Assembly: GCF_900186465.1 (NCBI RefSeq)
Contig: NZ_LT891959.1
Location: 1 to 64,000, forward strand
Length of the DNA stretch: 64,000 bases
Source: Centipeda felix
GTDB lineage: Bacteria; Bacillota; Negativicutes; Selenomonadales; Selenomonadaceae
Direction of reading: 5' to 3'
Of the stretch, positions 8,256 to 16,995 are shown in pieces. The position numbers and the translations under genes are program-made. The notes under the pieces are model-generated. The model was given only the letters and a program-made list of their open reading frames with translations, searched no databases and was not told where the DNA came from. How positions within the stretch are numbered: position 1 is the first letter of the stretch; every line of letters begins with the position of its first letter.

Positions 8256-9961
8256 GAGCAACGAATCTGTACGCGCCTACCCTTAGAAATACGCCTGCGG
8301 AGGCGGAGATTGCGAGCCATCAGCTCATGTACCGCGCTGGTCTCATTCGCAAGTCTGCCGGCGGGATGTATACCTATCTGCCGCTCGCGTGGCGCACCAT
8401 CCGAAAGATTGAGCAGATCATCCGTGAGGAGATGGATGCCGCAGGCGGACAGGAGATCATGATGCCAATCCTGCAGCCGTCCGAACTCTGGGAGGAGAGC
8501 GGCCGCTGGGGAGCATACGGCGCGGAGATGATTCGCGTGAAGGATCGCCATGGCCGCGAGTTCTGCATGGGACCGACGCATGAGGAGATGATTACGGCGC
8601 TCGTGCGTGATGAGGTGCGCTCGTACAAGCAGCTCCCGCTCATGCTCTATCAGATTCAGGACAAGTTCCGTGATGAGCGTCGCCCACGTTTTGGAGTGAT
8701 GCGCAGCCGTGAGTTCATCATGAAGGATCTCTATTCCTTTGACAAGGATATCGCGGGGATGAACGAGTCCTATCGCAAGATGGCCGTGGCCTATACGAAT
8801 ATTTTCACGCGCTGCGGACTGAACTTCCGTGCGGTGGAGGCCGACAGCGGTGCAATCGGCGGCGGGCACTCGGAGGAGTTTACCGTTCTTGCCCCTGAGG
8901 GGGAGTCGCGTATTGCCTGCTGTGATGCGTGCAGCTATGCTGCGAGTGACGAGAAGGCGGCACTGCGTCCCATCGATGCCGCTGCGGAGGAAGCACTGCC
9001 GCTTGAAAAAGTGGCAACGCCCGATGCTCATACGATTGCCATGCTTGCTGAGTATCTCAGGATTCCTGTCGAGAAGACGATCAAGGCAGTCGCCTATCAG
9101 ACCGAGGAGGATGTACTCGTCCTCGCATTCCTGCGCGGCGACCACGAAGTCAATGAAGTGAAGCTTGCGAATGCCGTTGGGGCACAGGAGCTGTGTATGG
9201 CGGATGAGGCGGCCATTCGCGCGGCTGGCGGGTGCCCGGGCTTTATGAGCCCGATTGGCATCAAAGAGGGCACGTGTATCGTGGTTGATGAGACGGCCAT
9301 GCGGATGCACAATGCGGTCTCTGGCGCCAATGAACAGGACTTTCACTATATTAACGTCAACCCGCAGCGCGACTTTGGGTCAGTGACCGTGACGGATATT
9401 CGCCTTGTTGCAGAGGGCGATCTGTGCCCTTCCTGCGGAGTAGGACATCTTCATATCGGACGGGGCATTGAGGCAGGACAGATCTTTGCGCTCGGCACGA
9501 AGTACAGTGAGGCAATGGGGGCGACGTTCCTCGATGAGTCTGGGAAGACGCAGCCCCTACAGATGGGCTGCTATGGTATCGGTGTCGGGCGCACGATGGC
9601 GGCGGCAATCGAACAGAACCACGATGCACATGGCATCATTTGGCCGCGTGCGATTGCACCGTACGAAGTCGTCGTCGTGGCAGTAAACGCCAAGGTGGAG
9701 GAACAGCTCGCATACGCTGAGGAGATTTACGAGGAGCTGCGTGCTGCAGGTGTCGATGTACTGCTCGATGACCGTCGTGAGCGTGCGGGCGTGAAGTTCA
9801 ACGACTGTGATCTCATCGGTTATCCTGTGCGCATTGCGATCGGACCCAAGACCATAGAAAATGGAACGATTGAGGTGAAGATCCGCCAATCCGGTGAACT
9901 CGTGAACTTTGCGCGGGATACGTACCTGAAGGGCGTGAAGGATATGCTGGCAGTACTTTGA
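8252..9961 (+). CDS. proS: prolyl-tRNA synthetase, bacterial type
   Basis: ProS charges tRNA-Pro. The 569-residue length and domain order mark the bacterial (ProS type 1) form. A class II catalytic core contains MCM-type motif residues GPTHEEMITAL, DKFRDERRPRFGVMRSREF and the serine/glutamate-rich SGAIGGGHSEEF. The inserted editing domain (about residues 235-390, YbaK-like fold) hydrolyses Ala-tRNA-Pro. The core then returns with GCYGIGVGRTMAAAIEQ and ends in an anticodon-binding domain (DVLLDDRRERAGVKFND). It overlaps ispG by ATGA. Confidence 0.98.
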   Translation: MRATNLYAPTLRNTPAEAEIASHQLMYRAGLIRKSAGGMYTYLPLAWRTIRKIEQIIREEMDAAGGQEIMMPILQPSELWEESGRWGAYGAEMIRVKDRHGREFCMGPTHEEMITALVRDEVRSYKQLPLMLYQIQDKFRDERRPRFGVMRSREFIMKDLYSFDKDIAGMNESYRKMAVAYTNIFTRCGLNFRAVEADSGAIGGGHSEEFTVLAPEGESRIACCDACSYAASDEKAALRPIDAAAEEALPLEKVATPDAHTIAMLAEYLRIPVEKTIKAVAYQTEEDVLVLAFLRGDHEVNEVKLANAVGAQELCMADEAAIRAAGGCPGFMSPIGIKEGTCIVVDETAMRMHNAVSGANEQDFHYINVNPQRDFGSVTVTDIRLVAEGDLCPSCGVGHLHIGRGIEAGQIFALGTKYSEAMGATFLDESGKTQPLQMGCYGIGVGRTMAAAIEQNHDAHGIIWPRAIAPYEVVVVAVNAKVEEQLAYAEEIYEELRAAGVDVLLDDRRERAGVKFNDCDLIGYPVRIAIGPKTIENGTIEVKIRQSGELVNFARDTYLKGVKDMLAVL

Positions 9962-9990
9962 AATAGCTGCTTCGAGAAGGGGAGGGGAAT

Positions 9991-11382
9991 GTGGCAAAGG
10001 CATATCCAGGAGTAATTCTTCGCGTGCCGGAGGGAAGCCTTGCCGATGAGCTGGGGCTTGTGGCGGGGGATAAGATCCTTGCGATCAACGATATGCCGCT
10101 GCGCGATATTATTGACGTCAGCTTTGCGATGGCGGACGAGGAGATTGAGCTTCTCGTTGAACATGCCGATGGGACGCAGGAGTGCATTGCATTCGACAAG
10201 GACTATGACGAGGAGCTCGGCGTGGAGTTTGAGAGCGCCGTATTCGACGGGATTCGTGAATGTGCGAATCACTGCTATTTCTGCTTTGTCGATATGATTG
10301 CCCCGCACATGCGCCACAGCCTTTCTGTGAAGGATGACGATTACCGCCTGTCCTTTCTCTATGGTAATTTTGTGACACTGACCAACATGGGGGAGGCGGA
10401 TTACGCGCGTATTGCACGGCTGCATCTCTCTCCTCTCTACGTATCGGTGCAGTGTACGAATCCCGTCCTGCGTGCGGAGATACTGCGATGTTCGTGGGCA
10501 GGGGATATTCTTGGGCAGCTCGCGCGGCTCGAAGAGGCGGGCGTGGAGTATCATACGCAGGTGGTGCTCTGTGCCGGGCTGAATGACGGAGAGGAACTCG
10601 AGCGGACGATTCGTGACATTACGGCGCGGCGTCCTCATGCACTTTCGCTCGCCATCGTACCCGTTGGACTGACAAAGCATCGAACGGATCCGTTCCCGCT
10701 CGTTCAGTTTGATCGGGACGGTGCAGCGCGCGTGATCGACCAGGTCGAGCCGTGGCAGGAAAAAATGCGTGCAGAAGAAGGGCGTACCTTCATCTACCTT
10801 GCCGATGAATTTTACTTTCTGGCAGGGCGCGAGGTTCCGCCTGCCGCAATGTACGATGGCTTTCCCCAGCTCGACAATGGGATTGGGCTGACGCGCAGCT
10901 TCATCGGGGAGTGGGATGCGGCAAAGGAGCGCGGCGCCGCATGCGACGCTCACCTCGCCGTCGTGAGCGGAACGGCGGTTGCTCCCGTTCTGGCGGCAAA
11001 GGCGCGGGAGCTTGATCCTCTGGAGCAGAATATTTTCGTCTTGCCCGTTGAAAATCGTCATTTCGGTGCGATGGTCAATGTGTCGGGCCTCCTCATCGGT
11101 GCAGATATTGCAGCGGCCCTGCGAAAGATGCCCCGTGACGTTGACGGTGTACTCATTCCCGCATCGGCATTGCGTGAGGGGGAGGATGTCTTTCTGGATG
11201 ATATGACTCTTGATGCCCTACGGACGGAATTTCCTGCCCTGCGCATCGAGCCGGTAGCGACGGGCGCGGACTACTATGCGGCACTTTCGGATTGGGCACA
11301 TTATCATCGCACACGTGCGAGCGGTGGTTATACATGGCAGAGCAACGCGGGCTATACAAAGCCTGTGGCAGGAAATCGCTGA
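9991..11382 (+). CDS. DUF512 protein with PDZ-like and radical-SAM-like cysteine motif
   Basis: The 463-residue product starts at GTG 9991 behind AAGGGGAGGGG. Residues about 1-65 form a PDZ-like module (VPEGSLADELGLVAGDKILA). Next comes a cysteine motif ECANHCYFCFVD with CX3CX2C spacing at about residues 89-99, which is the cluster site of radical SAM-like enzymes. Then comes a TIM-barrel-like middle, and a DUF512 C-terminal half containing GREVPPAAMYDGFPQLDNGI. The family is widespread in Firmicutes and cyanobacteria and usually lies next to der, as here. Its reaction is not known, so no function is assigned beyond a probable FeS oxidoreductase. Confidence 0.85.
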   Translation: MAKAYPGVILRVPEGSLADELGLVAGDKILAINDMPLRDIIDVSFAMADEEIELLVEHADGTQECIAFDKDYDEELGVEFESAVFDGIRECANHCYFCFVDMIAPHMRHSLSVKDDDYRLSFLYGNFVTLTNMGEADYARIARLHLSPLYVSVQCTNPVLRAEILRCSWAGDILGQLARLEEAGVEYHTQVVLCAGLNDGEELERTIRDITARRPHALSLAIVPVGLTKHRTDPFPLVQFDRDGAARVIDQVEPWQEKMRAEEGRTFIYLADEFYFLAGREVPPAAMYDGFPQLDNGIGLTRSFIGEWDAAKERGAACDAHLAVVSGTAVAPVLAAKARELDPLEQNIFVLPVENRHFGAMVNVSGLLIGADIAAALRKMPRDVDGVLIPASALREGEDVFLDDMTLDALRTEFPALRIEPVATGADYYAALSDWAHYHRTRASGGYTWQSNAGYTKPVAGNR

Positions 11383-11408
11383 GGATGCAGGGAGAGGAGT
11401 GAGGGATC

Positions 11409-12737
11409 ATGAGCAAACCTATTGTGGCAGTGGTCGGGCGGCCCAATGTCGGGAAGTCAACGCTGTTCAATCAGATCGGCAAAAAGCGTGTCTCCATTGT
11501 CGATGATATGCCGGGCGTGACGCGTGACCGCATCTATCTGGATGCGGAGTGGCTGAACCATGAGTTTACGATCATTGACACCGGCGGCATAGAGTTCGAT
11601 GAGAGCGACCATATCCTGCGTTCGATGCGTTCTCAGGCAGAGCTGGCGATGGAGGAGGCAGATGTTATCCTCTTTCTCGTCGATGGGCGGGCAGGACTGA
11701 CAACTTCGGATGAGGAGGTCGCACGTCTTCTGCGGCGGACGAAAAAACCCGTGATTCTGGCGGTCAACAAGATCGACAGTTTTGAGCGTGAGGCGCTGAT
11801 CTACGATTTCTATTCGCTTGGGCTCGGTGACCCGATTCCCATCTCTGCCTCCAATGCGATGAATCTCGGCGATCTGCTGGATGCCGTCGTCGCGGCGTTC
11901 CCGGAAGAGCCGGCGGAGTCACAGGAGACGGATGAGATCGCTATTGCCGTCGTCGGTCGTCCAAATGTCGGCAAATCATCGCTCGTGAATCGTCTGCTCG
12001 GTGAGGAGCGCGTGATCGTCAGTGATGTGCCGGGGACGACCCGCGATGCGATTGACACACATTTTACCAAAGACGGTGCAAAGTATCTTCTCATTGATAC
12101 GGCAGGGATGCGGCGCAAGGGAAAGATCACTCTGCCTGTGGAGCGGTACAGCGTGATGCGCTCCCTGCGCGCGATCGACCGTGCGGGGGTTGTCCTCATG
12201 GTCATCAACGCTGCCGAGGGGATTCTGGAACAGGATACGAAGATTGCGGGCTATGTGCACGAGTCGGGCAAGGGTGTCATCATCGTCGTGAATAAATGGG
12301 ATATTTTCCCAGAGAAGAACGACAAGTCGACGCTGCGCTTTACAGATGATCTGCGCGAAAAGCTTGGCTTCCTCCAGTATGCCCCTGTCCTCTATACGTC
12401 GGCCTTGACGGGACAGCGTGTGGAGCGTGTGACGGAGCTCGTGAAATATGTGGCGGAGCAGCAGTCGATGCGCATCAAGACGAGTGTACTCAATGAGCTA
12501 ATTCGCGATGCGGTATCGGTCAATCCGCCGCCGACGAAGAAGGGCAAGCAGCTCAAGATTCTGTTTGTCACGCAGGTGAGTATTGTCCCGCCGACGTTCA
12601 TTATTTTCGTCAATGACCCCGAACTCATGCACTTCTCCTATCTGCGCTTTATCGAAAATCGTCTGCGCGAGAGCTTCGGTTTCGAGGGAACGCCGATCCG
12701 CCTCGTGGTGCGCGCGCGCAAGGAGGAAGAACAATGA
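11409..12737 (+). CDS. der: ribosome-assembly GTPase Der (EngA)
   Basis: Der is an essential GTPase with two tandem G domains that helps mature the 50S subunit. The 442-residue protein shows P-loop GRPNVGKST near residue 10, DTGG in the first switch region and NKID. A second set lies at about residues 180-300 (GRPNVGKSSL, DTAGMRRKGKI, NKWD), followed by a C-terminal KH-like domain (PPTFIIFVNDPELMHFSYLR). The ATG follows a GAGAGGAGTGAGGG site. The last codons overlap plsY (ATGA). Confidence 0.98.
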   Translation: MSKPIVAVVGRPNVGKSTLFNQIGKKRVSIVDDMPGVTRDRIYLDAEWLNHEFTIIDTGGIEFDESDHILRSMRSQAELAMEEADVILFLVDGRAGLTTSDEEVARLLRRTKKPVILAVNKIDSFEREALIYDFYSLGLGDPIPISASNAMNLGDLLDAVVAAFPEEPAESQETDEIAIAVVGRPNVGKSSLVNRLLGEERVIVSDVPGTTRDAIDTHFTKDGAKYLLIDTAGMRRKGKITLPVERYSVMRSLRAIDRAGVVLMVINAAEGILEQDTKIAGYVHESGKGVIIVVNKWDIFPEKNDKSTLRFTDDLREKLGFLQYAPVLYTSALTGQRVERVTELVKYVAEQQSMRIKTSVLNELIRDAVSVNPPPTKKGKQLKILFVTQVSIVPPTFIIFVNDPELMHFSYLRFIENRLRESFGFEGTPIRLVVRARKEEEQ

Positions 12738-13312
12738 TGTATCTCGCCGCAGCCATCGCCGCCTATCTCATCGGATCGATTCCGAGTGGACTGATTCTTG
12801 GAAAACTGATCTGGCATAAGGATCTGCGCGACTATGGCAGTCACAATATCGGTGCGACGAATGCGTGGCGCACGCTCGGAAAGGGCGCGGGCATTGCCGT
12901 ATTTGTTGCGGACAGCCTGAAAGGGCAGGCGGGCGTTATGCTTGGACTGCTCCTTGTCAGTACGCCGCTCGCTGCAGTCGTCGGAGGATTGTGTGCCATT
13001 CTCGGGCACAGCTTTTCGCTCTTTCTCCGCTTTCACGGCGGCAAAGGCGTTGCAACTTCACTTGGCGTTCTGACGATGCTGATGGGGCAGGTGACGTTTA
13101 TCATCTTTGTCATCTGGCTGACAATCGTCTATGTGTCACGCTATGTCTCCCTCGGCTCTGTCGTCGCGGCATTTCTTGCACCGTTTCTTGCGGCACTTTA
13201 CGGGTATCCGACAGAGTACGTTCTCTTTACGGCTGTGGCGGCGATTCTCGTTATTCTCCGTCACCGTGAGAACATCGGACGGCTGATGCACGGAACCGAA
13301 AATAAAATCTGA
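12734..13312 (+). CDS. plsY: glycerol-3-phosphate acyltransferase PlsY
   Basis: PlsY transfers the acyl group of acyl-phosphate to glycerol-3-phosphate, the first step in phosphatidate synthesis. The 192-residue membrane protein has the three conserved cytoplasmic motifs: GSIPSGLILGKL, DYGSHNIGATNAWRTLGKG, and GHSFSLFLRFHGGKGVATSLG. The last segment HRENIGRLMHGTENKI is the usual end. Length is typical and five membrane helices are visible. The ATG overlaps the der stop. A second ATG lies one codon later and cannot be excluded as the start. Confidence 0.96.
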   Translation: MMYLAAAIAAYLIGSIPSGLILGKLIWHKDLRDYGSHNIGATNAWRTLGKGAGIAVFVADSLKGQAGVMLGLLLVSTPLAAVVGGLCAILGHSFSLFLRFHGGKGVATSLGVLTMLMGQVTFIIFVIWLTIVYVSRYVSLGSVVAAFLAPFLAALYGYPTEYVLFTAVAAILVILRHRENIGRLMHGTENKI

Positions 13313-13321
13313 CGCTATCGT

Positions 13322-13349
13322 TTGTGATACTGGGTGTGTATGGTATGAT
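13322..13349 (+). promoter_or_regulatory. promoter of hom-thrB
   Basis: TTGTGA at 13322-13327 and TATGAT at 13344-13349 are 16 bp apart, about 55 bp before the hom start. Confidence 0.55.
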
Positions 13350-13403
13350 ATACTTGGACTGAGATAGTGCATCAGCAGCAGTGGTCAGGGAGGATGGGAT
13401 TCT

Positions 13404-14705
13404 GTGAATACAGTCAAGATAGCTCTTTTGGGTGCGGGGACAGTCGGCTCCGGCGTTATCCGCACCCTGTCTATGAACGGGGAGACGATTGCAGGACGCT
13501 GTGGCGCACGCATCGAGATCAAGAAGATTCTCGTCCGCGATGCGAAGAAATATCGTCCGGAGGCAGAGGGAATTGCCCTCACGGACAACTTTGAGGAGAT
13601 CCTGAACGACCCGGAGATCTCGATTGTCGTCGAGGTGATGGGCGGGCTCATGCCGGCAAAGGACTACATGCTGCGTGCCATGCGTGCGGGCAAACATGTC
13701 GTCACCGCCAACAAGGATGTCATTGCCGAACATTTGCGGGAGCTCTATGGTATAGCGGATAAGCATCACGTCGATTTCCTCTATGAGGGCAGTGTCGGCG
13801 GCGGCATCCCGATCATCAAGCCGTTGAAGGAATGTCTGACGGCGAACGAAATCTCCGAGGTCATGGGCGTCATCAACGGAACGACGAACTATATGCTGAC
13901 GAAGATGACGGAGAAGCATATCAGCTACGATGCTGTACTGCGACGTGCACAGGAAAAGGGCTATGCTGAGGCAAATCCGTCGGCGGATGTAGACGGCTTG
14001 GATGCCGCGCGTAAGGCGGCGATTCTGGCGTCACTTGCCTTTGATACCATCGTCGAGTTCGAGGATGTCTCCGTCGAGGGAATCTCACATATTACGGAAG
14101 ATGACATTGAGTACGGGCTGAACCTTGGCTACGTCATCAAACTCCTCGCAGTGGGACGCAATACGGAGGAGGGAATCGATGTGCGTGTGCATCCCGTGTT
14201 CCTCCCAAAGACGCATCCGCTCGCCTCAATCAACGGCGTATTCAATGCGGTCTTTGTGCGCGGCAATGTGATCGGTGAGGCGATGTTCTACGGCCGCGGT
14301 GCAGGCTCGCTTCCTACGGCATCTGCTGTGGTCGCGGATGTCATTGAGGTTGCGCGCGATATCGTTGCAGGGACGACGGGGCGCATGAAGTATCGGATTG
14401 GTGCGAAGAAAAAACTCTGCCCTGTGGAGAAGACGCGCTCCTCTTATTATCTGCGCCTTGTCGTCGCCGATGAGCCGGGCGTACTCGGTGAGATCGCCAC
14501 GACATTTGGACGCGCGGGGGTCAGTCTGCGGTCGGTCATTCAGGCAAGGTCGACGGTGAGCGGAGATGCGGAGATCGTTGCTGTGACACACGTTGTGACA
14601 CATGCGGCTGCCTCTGCCGCTGCTGCATCACTGCAGGCACTTCCTGTCGTACGCGAGGTGCGCAGCCTGATCCGTGTGGCGGACGGGCAGGAGGATACAC
14701 TATGA
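13404..14705 (+). CDS. hom: homoserine dehydrogenase
   Basis: Hom reduces aspartate semialdehyde to homoserine, the branch to threonine and methionine. The 433-residue protein has the N-terminal Rossmann motif LLGAGTVGSGVIRTL, the catalytic region GKHVVTANKDVIAEH, FLYEGSVGGGIPIIKPL and VMGVINGTTNYMLTKM, and YAEANPSADVDGLDAARKAA. A C-terminal ACT domain (about residues 350-430, YYLRLVVADEPGVLGEIA) suggests allosteric inhibition, in this family by threonine. GTG at 13404 is the start, after GGGAGGATGGG. The stop overlaps the thrB ATG. Confidence 0.97.
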   Translation: MNTVKIALLGAGTVGSGVIRTLSMNGETIAGRCGARIEIKKILVRDAKKYRPEAEGIALTDNFEEILNDPEISIVVEVMGGLMPAKDYMLRAMRAGKHVVTANKDVIAEHLRELYGIADKHHVDFLYEGSVGGGIPIIKPLKECLTANEISEVMGVINGTTNYMLTKMTEKHISYDAVLRRAQEKGYAEANPSADVDGLDAARKAAILASLAFDTIVEFEDVSVEGISHITEDDIEYGLNLGYVIKLLAVGRNTEEGIDVRVHPVFLPKTHPLASINGVFNAVFVRGNVIGEAMFYGRGAGSLPTASAVVADVIEVARDIVAGTTGRMKYRIGAKKKLCPVEKTRSSYYLRLVVADEPGVLGEIATTFGRAGVSLRSVIQARSTVSGDAEIVAVTHVVTHAAASAAAASLQALPVVREVRSLIRVADGQEDTL

Positions 14706-15652
14706 CAGAGCGCAGTGTACGCGTACGTGTCCCTGCGACGAGCGCGAATCTCGGCCCCGGCTTTGATGCGCTCGGCCTTGCCTGCACGCTGTATAACGAA
14801 ATGACCCTGACGCTTACGCGTGAGCCGGGGCTTTTGATCGTGGCACGCGGTGAGGGCGCCGCCTACATTCCGGGCGACGAGCGCAATATCGTCTGGAAGT
14901 CCATCCGCTATCTCTTGGATAAAGCGGGGCGTGCGGAGGAATTTCGCGGTGCACAGATCCGCATGAGCAACCGTATTCCGCTCTCGCGTGGGCTTGGCAG
15001 CAGTGCGACAGCGATTGTCGCAGGACTGACAGCAGCAAATGCGCTCATTGGCAGTCCGTTTGACCGTCATGCGCTGCTGCAGTTTGCGACGGACATTGAG
15101 GGGCACCCGGACAATGTGGCACCAGCGATCTATGGCGGCTTTACGGTAAATACCGTGACGGATGGAACGGTGGAATGCTTTTCCTTCCTGCCGCGTATTT
15201 TTCTGCGGTTCGTCGTCATGGTGCCGGACTTTTACCTCTCGACGAAGTCGGCGCGTGAGGTGCTCCCTGCCGAGGTGCCGATGAAGGATGCTGTCTTTAA
15301 CATCAGCCATGCGGCCATGCTTGTGGCGGCTCTGTCGCGCGGATCTGAGAAGCATCTGTGCAACGCCTTTGCGGATGCACTGCATCAAAACTACCGTGCG
15401 CCGCTCATCCCGGGGATGTTCGATGTCTTTGCCGCTGCAAATAAGGCGGGGGCATGCGGCGCGGCGCTCAGCGGAGCGGGTCCCTGTCTCATCGCCTTTG
15501 TTCCGGAGAAACGGAACTGCACCGAGGATGTTGCCCATGCGATGCGCGAGGCATTCCGTTCGCACGAGATCGAAGCACGTCCCCTGCAGCTTCGTCTCGA
15601 TACGAAGGGAGCGCGTGTCCTCCATCGCAGGAATGCGAATGTAAAATCATAG
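14702..15652 (+). CDS. thrB: homoserine kinase
   Basis: ThrB phosphorylates homoserine, the step before threonine synthase. The 316-residue GHMP kinase opens with RVRVPATSANLGPGFDALGL, has the ATP loop RIPLSRGLGSSATAIVAGL at about residues 92-110, and ends with a GHMP C-terminal domain containing GACGAALSGAGPCLIAF. It overlaps hom by ATGA, so the two form an operon. thrC is not next to it. The TAG stop abuts the left end of a repeat element. Confidence 0.97.
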   Translation: MTERSVRVRVPATSANLGPGFDALGLACTLYNEMTLTLTREPGLLIVARGEGAAYIPGDERNIVWKSIRYLLDKAGRAEEFRGAQIRMSNRIPLSRGLGSSATAIVAGLTAANALIGSPFDRHALLQFATDIEGHPDNVAPAIYGGFTVNTVTDGTVECFSFLPRIFLRFVVMVPDFYLSTKSAREVLPAEVPMKDAVFNISHAAMLVAALSRGSEKHLCNAFADALHQNYRAPLIPGMFDVFAAANKAGACGAALSGAGPCLIAFVPEKRNCTEDVAHAMREAFRSHEIEARPLQLRLDTKGARVLHRRNANVKS

Positions 15653-15812
15653 GAATCACTGATAAAATGAGGTCTGCCGGATTGGCGTAGATTTTTTCGT
15701 CCGAACGAGGTGGAAAACCGGACGCAGAGTGGTGCTCTGTGGAGGATTTTCCGCCGAAGTGCGGGCAAAAGAGATGCGTCAAGATGATTGTGCCGAATTT
15801 ATCAGTGATTCC
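15652..15812. repeat. structured repeat element, copy 1 (161 bp, inverted ends)
   Basis: The element has perfect 15-nt inverted ends, GGAATCACTGATAAA at 15652-15666 and its reverse complement at 15798-15812. Inside, GGTCT/GGATT (15671-15683), CGTCCG/CGGACG (15698-15724) and CAGAG/CTCTG (15725-15739) can form three hairpins. It shares long identical blocks with 42198-42361, notably the stretch from TTTTTTCGTCCG to CGGACGCAGAGTG and the block GATGCGTCAAGATGAT near the right end. No believable protein is encoded. It starts on the last base of the thrB stop codon. The form resembles a MITE or a large REP-type element. Confidence 0.8.
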
Positions 15813-15819
15813 CGTAGTA

Positions 15820-15865
15820 TATGCCCCCACTCCATGCAATAGAGGAAGTGGGGGCATAATATTTA
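15820..15865 (+). terminator. terminator-like hairpin before argC
   Basis: TATGCCCCCACT (15820-15831) pairs perfectly with AGTGGGGGCATA (15847-15858). The following run is AATATTT, a weak U-tract. It separates the threonine genes from the arginine genes. Confidence 0.7.
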
Positions 15866-15873
15866 AAAAAATA

Positions 15874-15891
15874 CTTGCAAGAATATGCATA
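15874..15891. promoter_or_regulatory. candidate ArgR (AhrC) operator over the argC -35 box
   Basis: Read on the minus strand the 18-mer is TATGCATATTCTTGCAAG. By eye it agrees with the Bacillus ARG box consensus (CATGAATAAAAATKCAAK) at 12 of 18 positions, mainly in the two half-sites. It covers the -35 box, as expected for a repressor site. The mismatches cluster in the centre, so this stays tentative. Confidence 0.35.
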
Positions 15892-15904
15892 AAGGATGTA
15901 TAAT
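15875..15904 (+). promoter_or_regulatory. promoter of argCJBD
   Basis: TTGCAA at 15875-15880 and a perfect TATAAT at 15899-15904 are 18 bp apart, 35 bp upstream of argC. Confidence 0.75.
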
Positions 15905-15939
15905 CATAAACATCTTTTTAGGGAGATGGGGGAACAGTC

Positions 15940-16974
15940 ATGAAGGTCAGTATCATCGGTGCATCTGGCTATGCAGGGGAAGAACTCATCCGACTTCTTC
16001 ATGGCCACCCGCATGCCGAGATTGTACATCTGACATCGGAGCGCCATACGGGCGAGCGAATATCGAAACTTTATCCACATTTAACGCATATTTATGACAA
16101 TATACTGGACTCGATGGAGGATATCCACCGTATGGCAGAGGACAGCGATGTTCTCTTTATCGCACTTCCGCATGGACATGCAATGAAATTGGTCAAGGCG
16201 ATTGCTGATCTGCCGGTGCGTATCATTGATCTCGGGGCAGATTATCGCTTTGCCGACACATCGGTCTATGAGGCATGGTATCATGTCCCGCACACGGATC
16301 CGGAGGCAGAGCGGGTCTATGGACTTGCCGAGCTGTACCGCGATGCAATCCGTGGGGCGCATCTCATCGGCAATGCAGGCTGCTATACGACGGCAGGCAT
16401 TCTCGCACTGACCCCGCTCGTGCAGGAGCATCTCGTACAGATGGATTCAATTCTCGTCGATGCGGTTTCCGGTGCCTCCGGCGCAGGGCGTACACCGAAG
16501 GAGAGCACGCATTTCCCGGAGTTCTATGACAGCTTCACGGCGTATGGCGCAGTCAGTCATCGACACACCCCAGAAATCGAGCAAGCGCTCTCCGAGCAGG
16601 CAGGTGAGCCGGTTACGATTAACTTTACGCCACATCTTGCCCCGATAGTACGCGGTATCCTTGCCACGTGCTATGCACGCCTTGCGGATGGCGTAACGGA
16701 AGAGGATGTCGACGCGGCGTTTGCGGCTCAGTATGCAGATGAGTTTTTCATCCGTCTGCTTGGGCGTGGCGCGTATCCATCGACGAAGTATGTGCGCGGA
16801 ACAAATTACTGCGATATCGCATGGCATATTGATCCGCGTACGCATCGTGTTATTGTTTTTTCCGCGATTGACAATCTCGTCAAGGGAGCGGCAGGGCAGG
16901 CGATTCAGAACATGAACATCGCGCTTGATTTGGATGAGCGCACAGGACTCGACCTTGTGCCGATGTATCCATAA
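15940..16974 (+). CDS. argC: N-acetyl-gamma-glutamyl-phosphate reductase
   Basis: ArgC reduces N-acetylglutamyl phosphate to the semialdehyde with NADPH, the third step of arginine synthesis. The 344-residue protein has the Rossmann start IIGASGYAGEELIRLL, the active cysteine Cys148 in GNAGCYTTAG, and SGASGAGRTPKE. It also has the HRHTPEIEQ stretch and the FTPHLAPIVRGI motif near residue 230. It begins the argC-argJ-argB-argD run. The start follows GGGAGATGGGGGA. Confidence 0.97.
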   Translation: MKVSIIGASGYAGEELIRLLHGHPHAEIVHLTSERHTGERISKLYPHLTHIYDNILDSMEDIHRMAEDSDVLFIALPHGHAMKLVKAIADLPVRIIDLGADYRFADTSVYEAWYHVPHTDPEAERVYGLAELYRDAIRGAHLIGNAGCYTTAGILALTPLVQEHLVQMDSILVDAVSGASGAGRTPKESTHFPEFYDSFTAYGAVSHRHTPEIEQALSEQAGEPVTINFTPHLAPIVRGILATCYARLADGVTEEDVDAAFAAQYADEFFIRLLGRGAYPSTKYVRGTNYCDIAWHIDPRTHRVIVFSAIDNLVKGAAGQAIQNMNIALDLDERTGLDLVPMYP

Positions 16975-16995
16975 ACGGGAATGGAGGATATTGAT

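Noticed and set aside
7766-9346. Long open frame of 526 codons on the minus strand across ispG and proS
   Set aside because: It lies wholly antisense to two well-supported genes. It has no ribosome site, its peptide is rich in Arg, His and Cys with no family features, and it reflects the G/C-rich third codon positions of the sense genes.
15489-15890. Minus-strand frame reading through the repeat (peptide with HSASGFPPRSDEKI)
   Set aside because: A similar peptide appears in the minus frame of the second repeat copy at 42069-42332 only because the DNA repeats. Frame length differs and the C13 run breaks coding sense, so these are not genes.
15885-16097. Short plus-strand frame of 70 codons before and within argC
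   Set aside because: It covers the argC promoter and overlaps the argC start in another frame.
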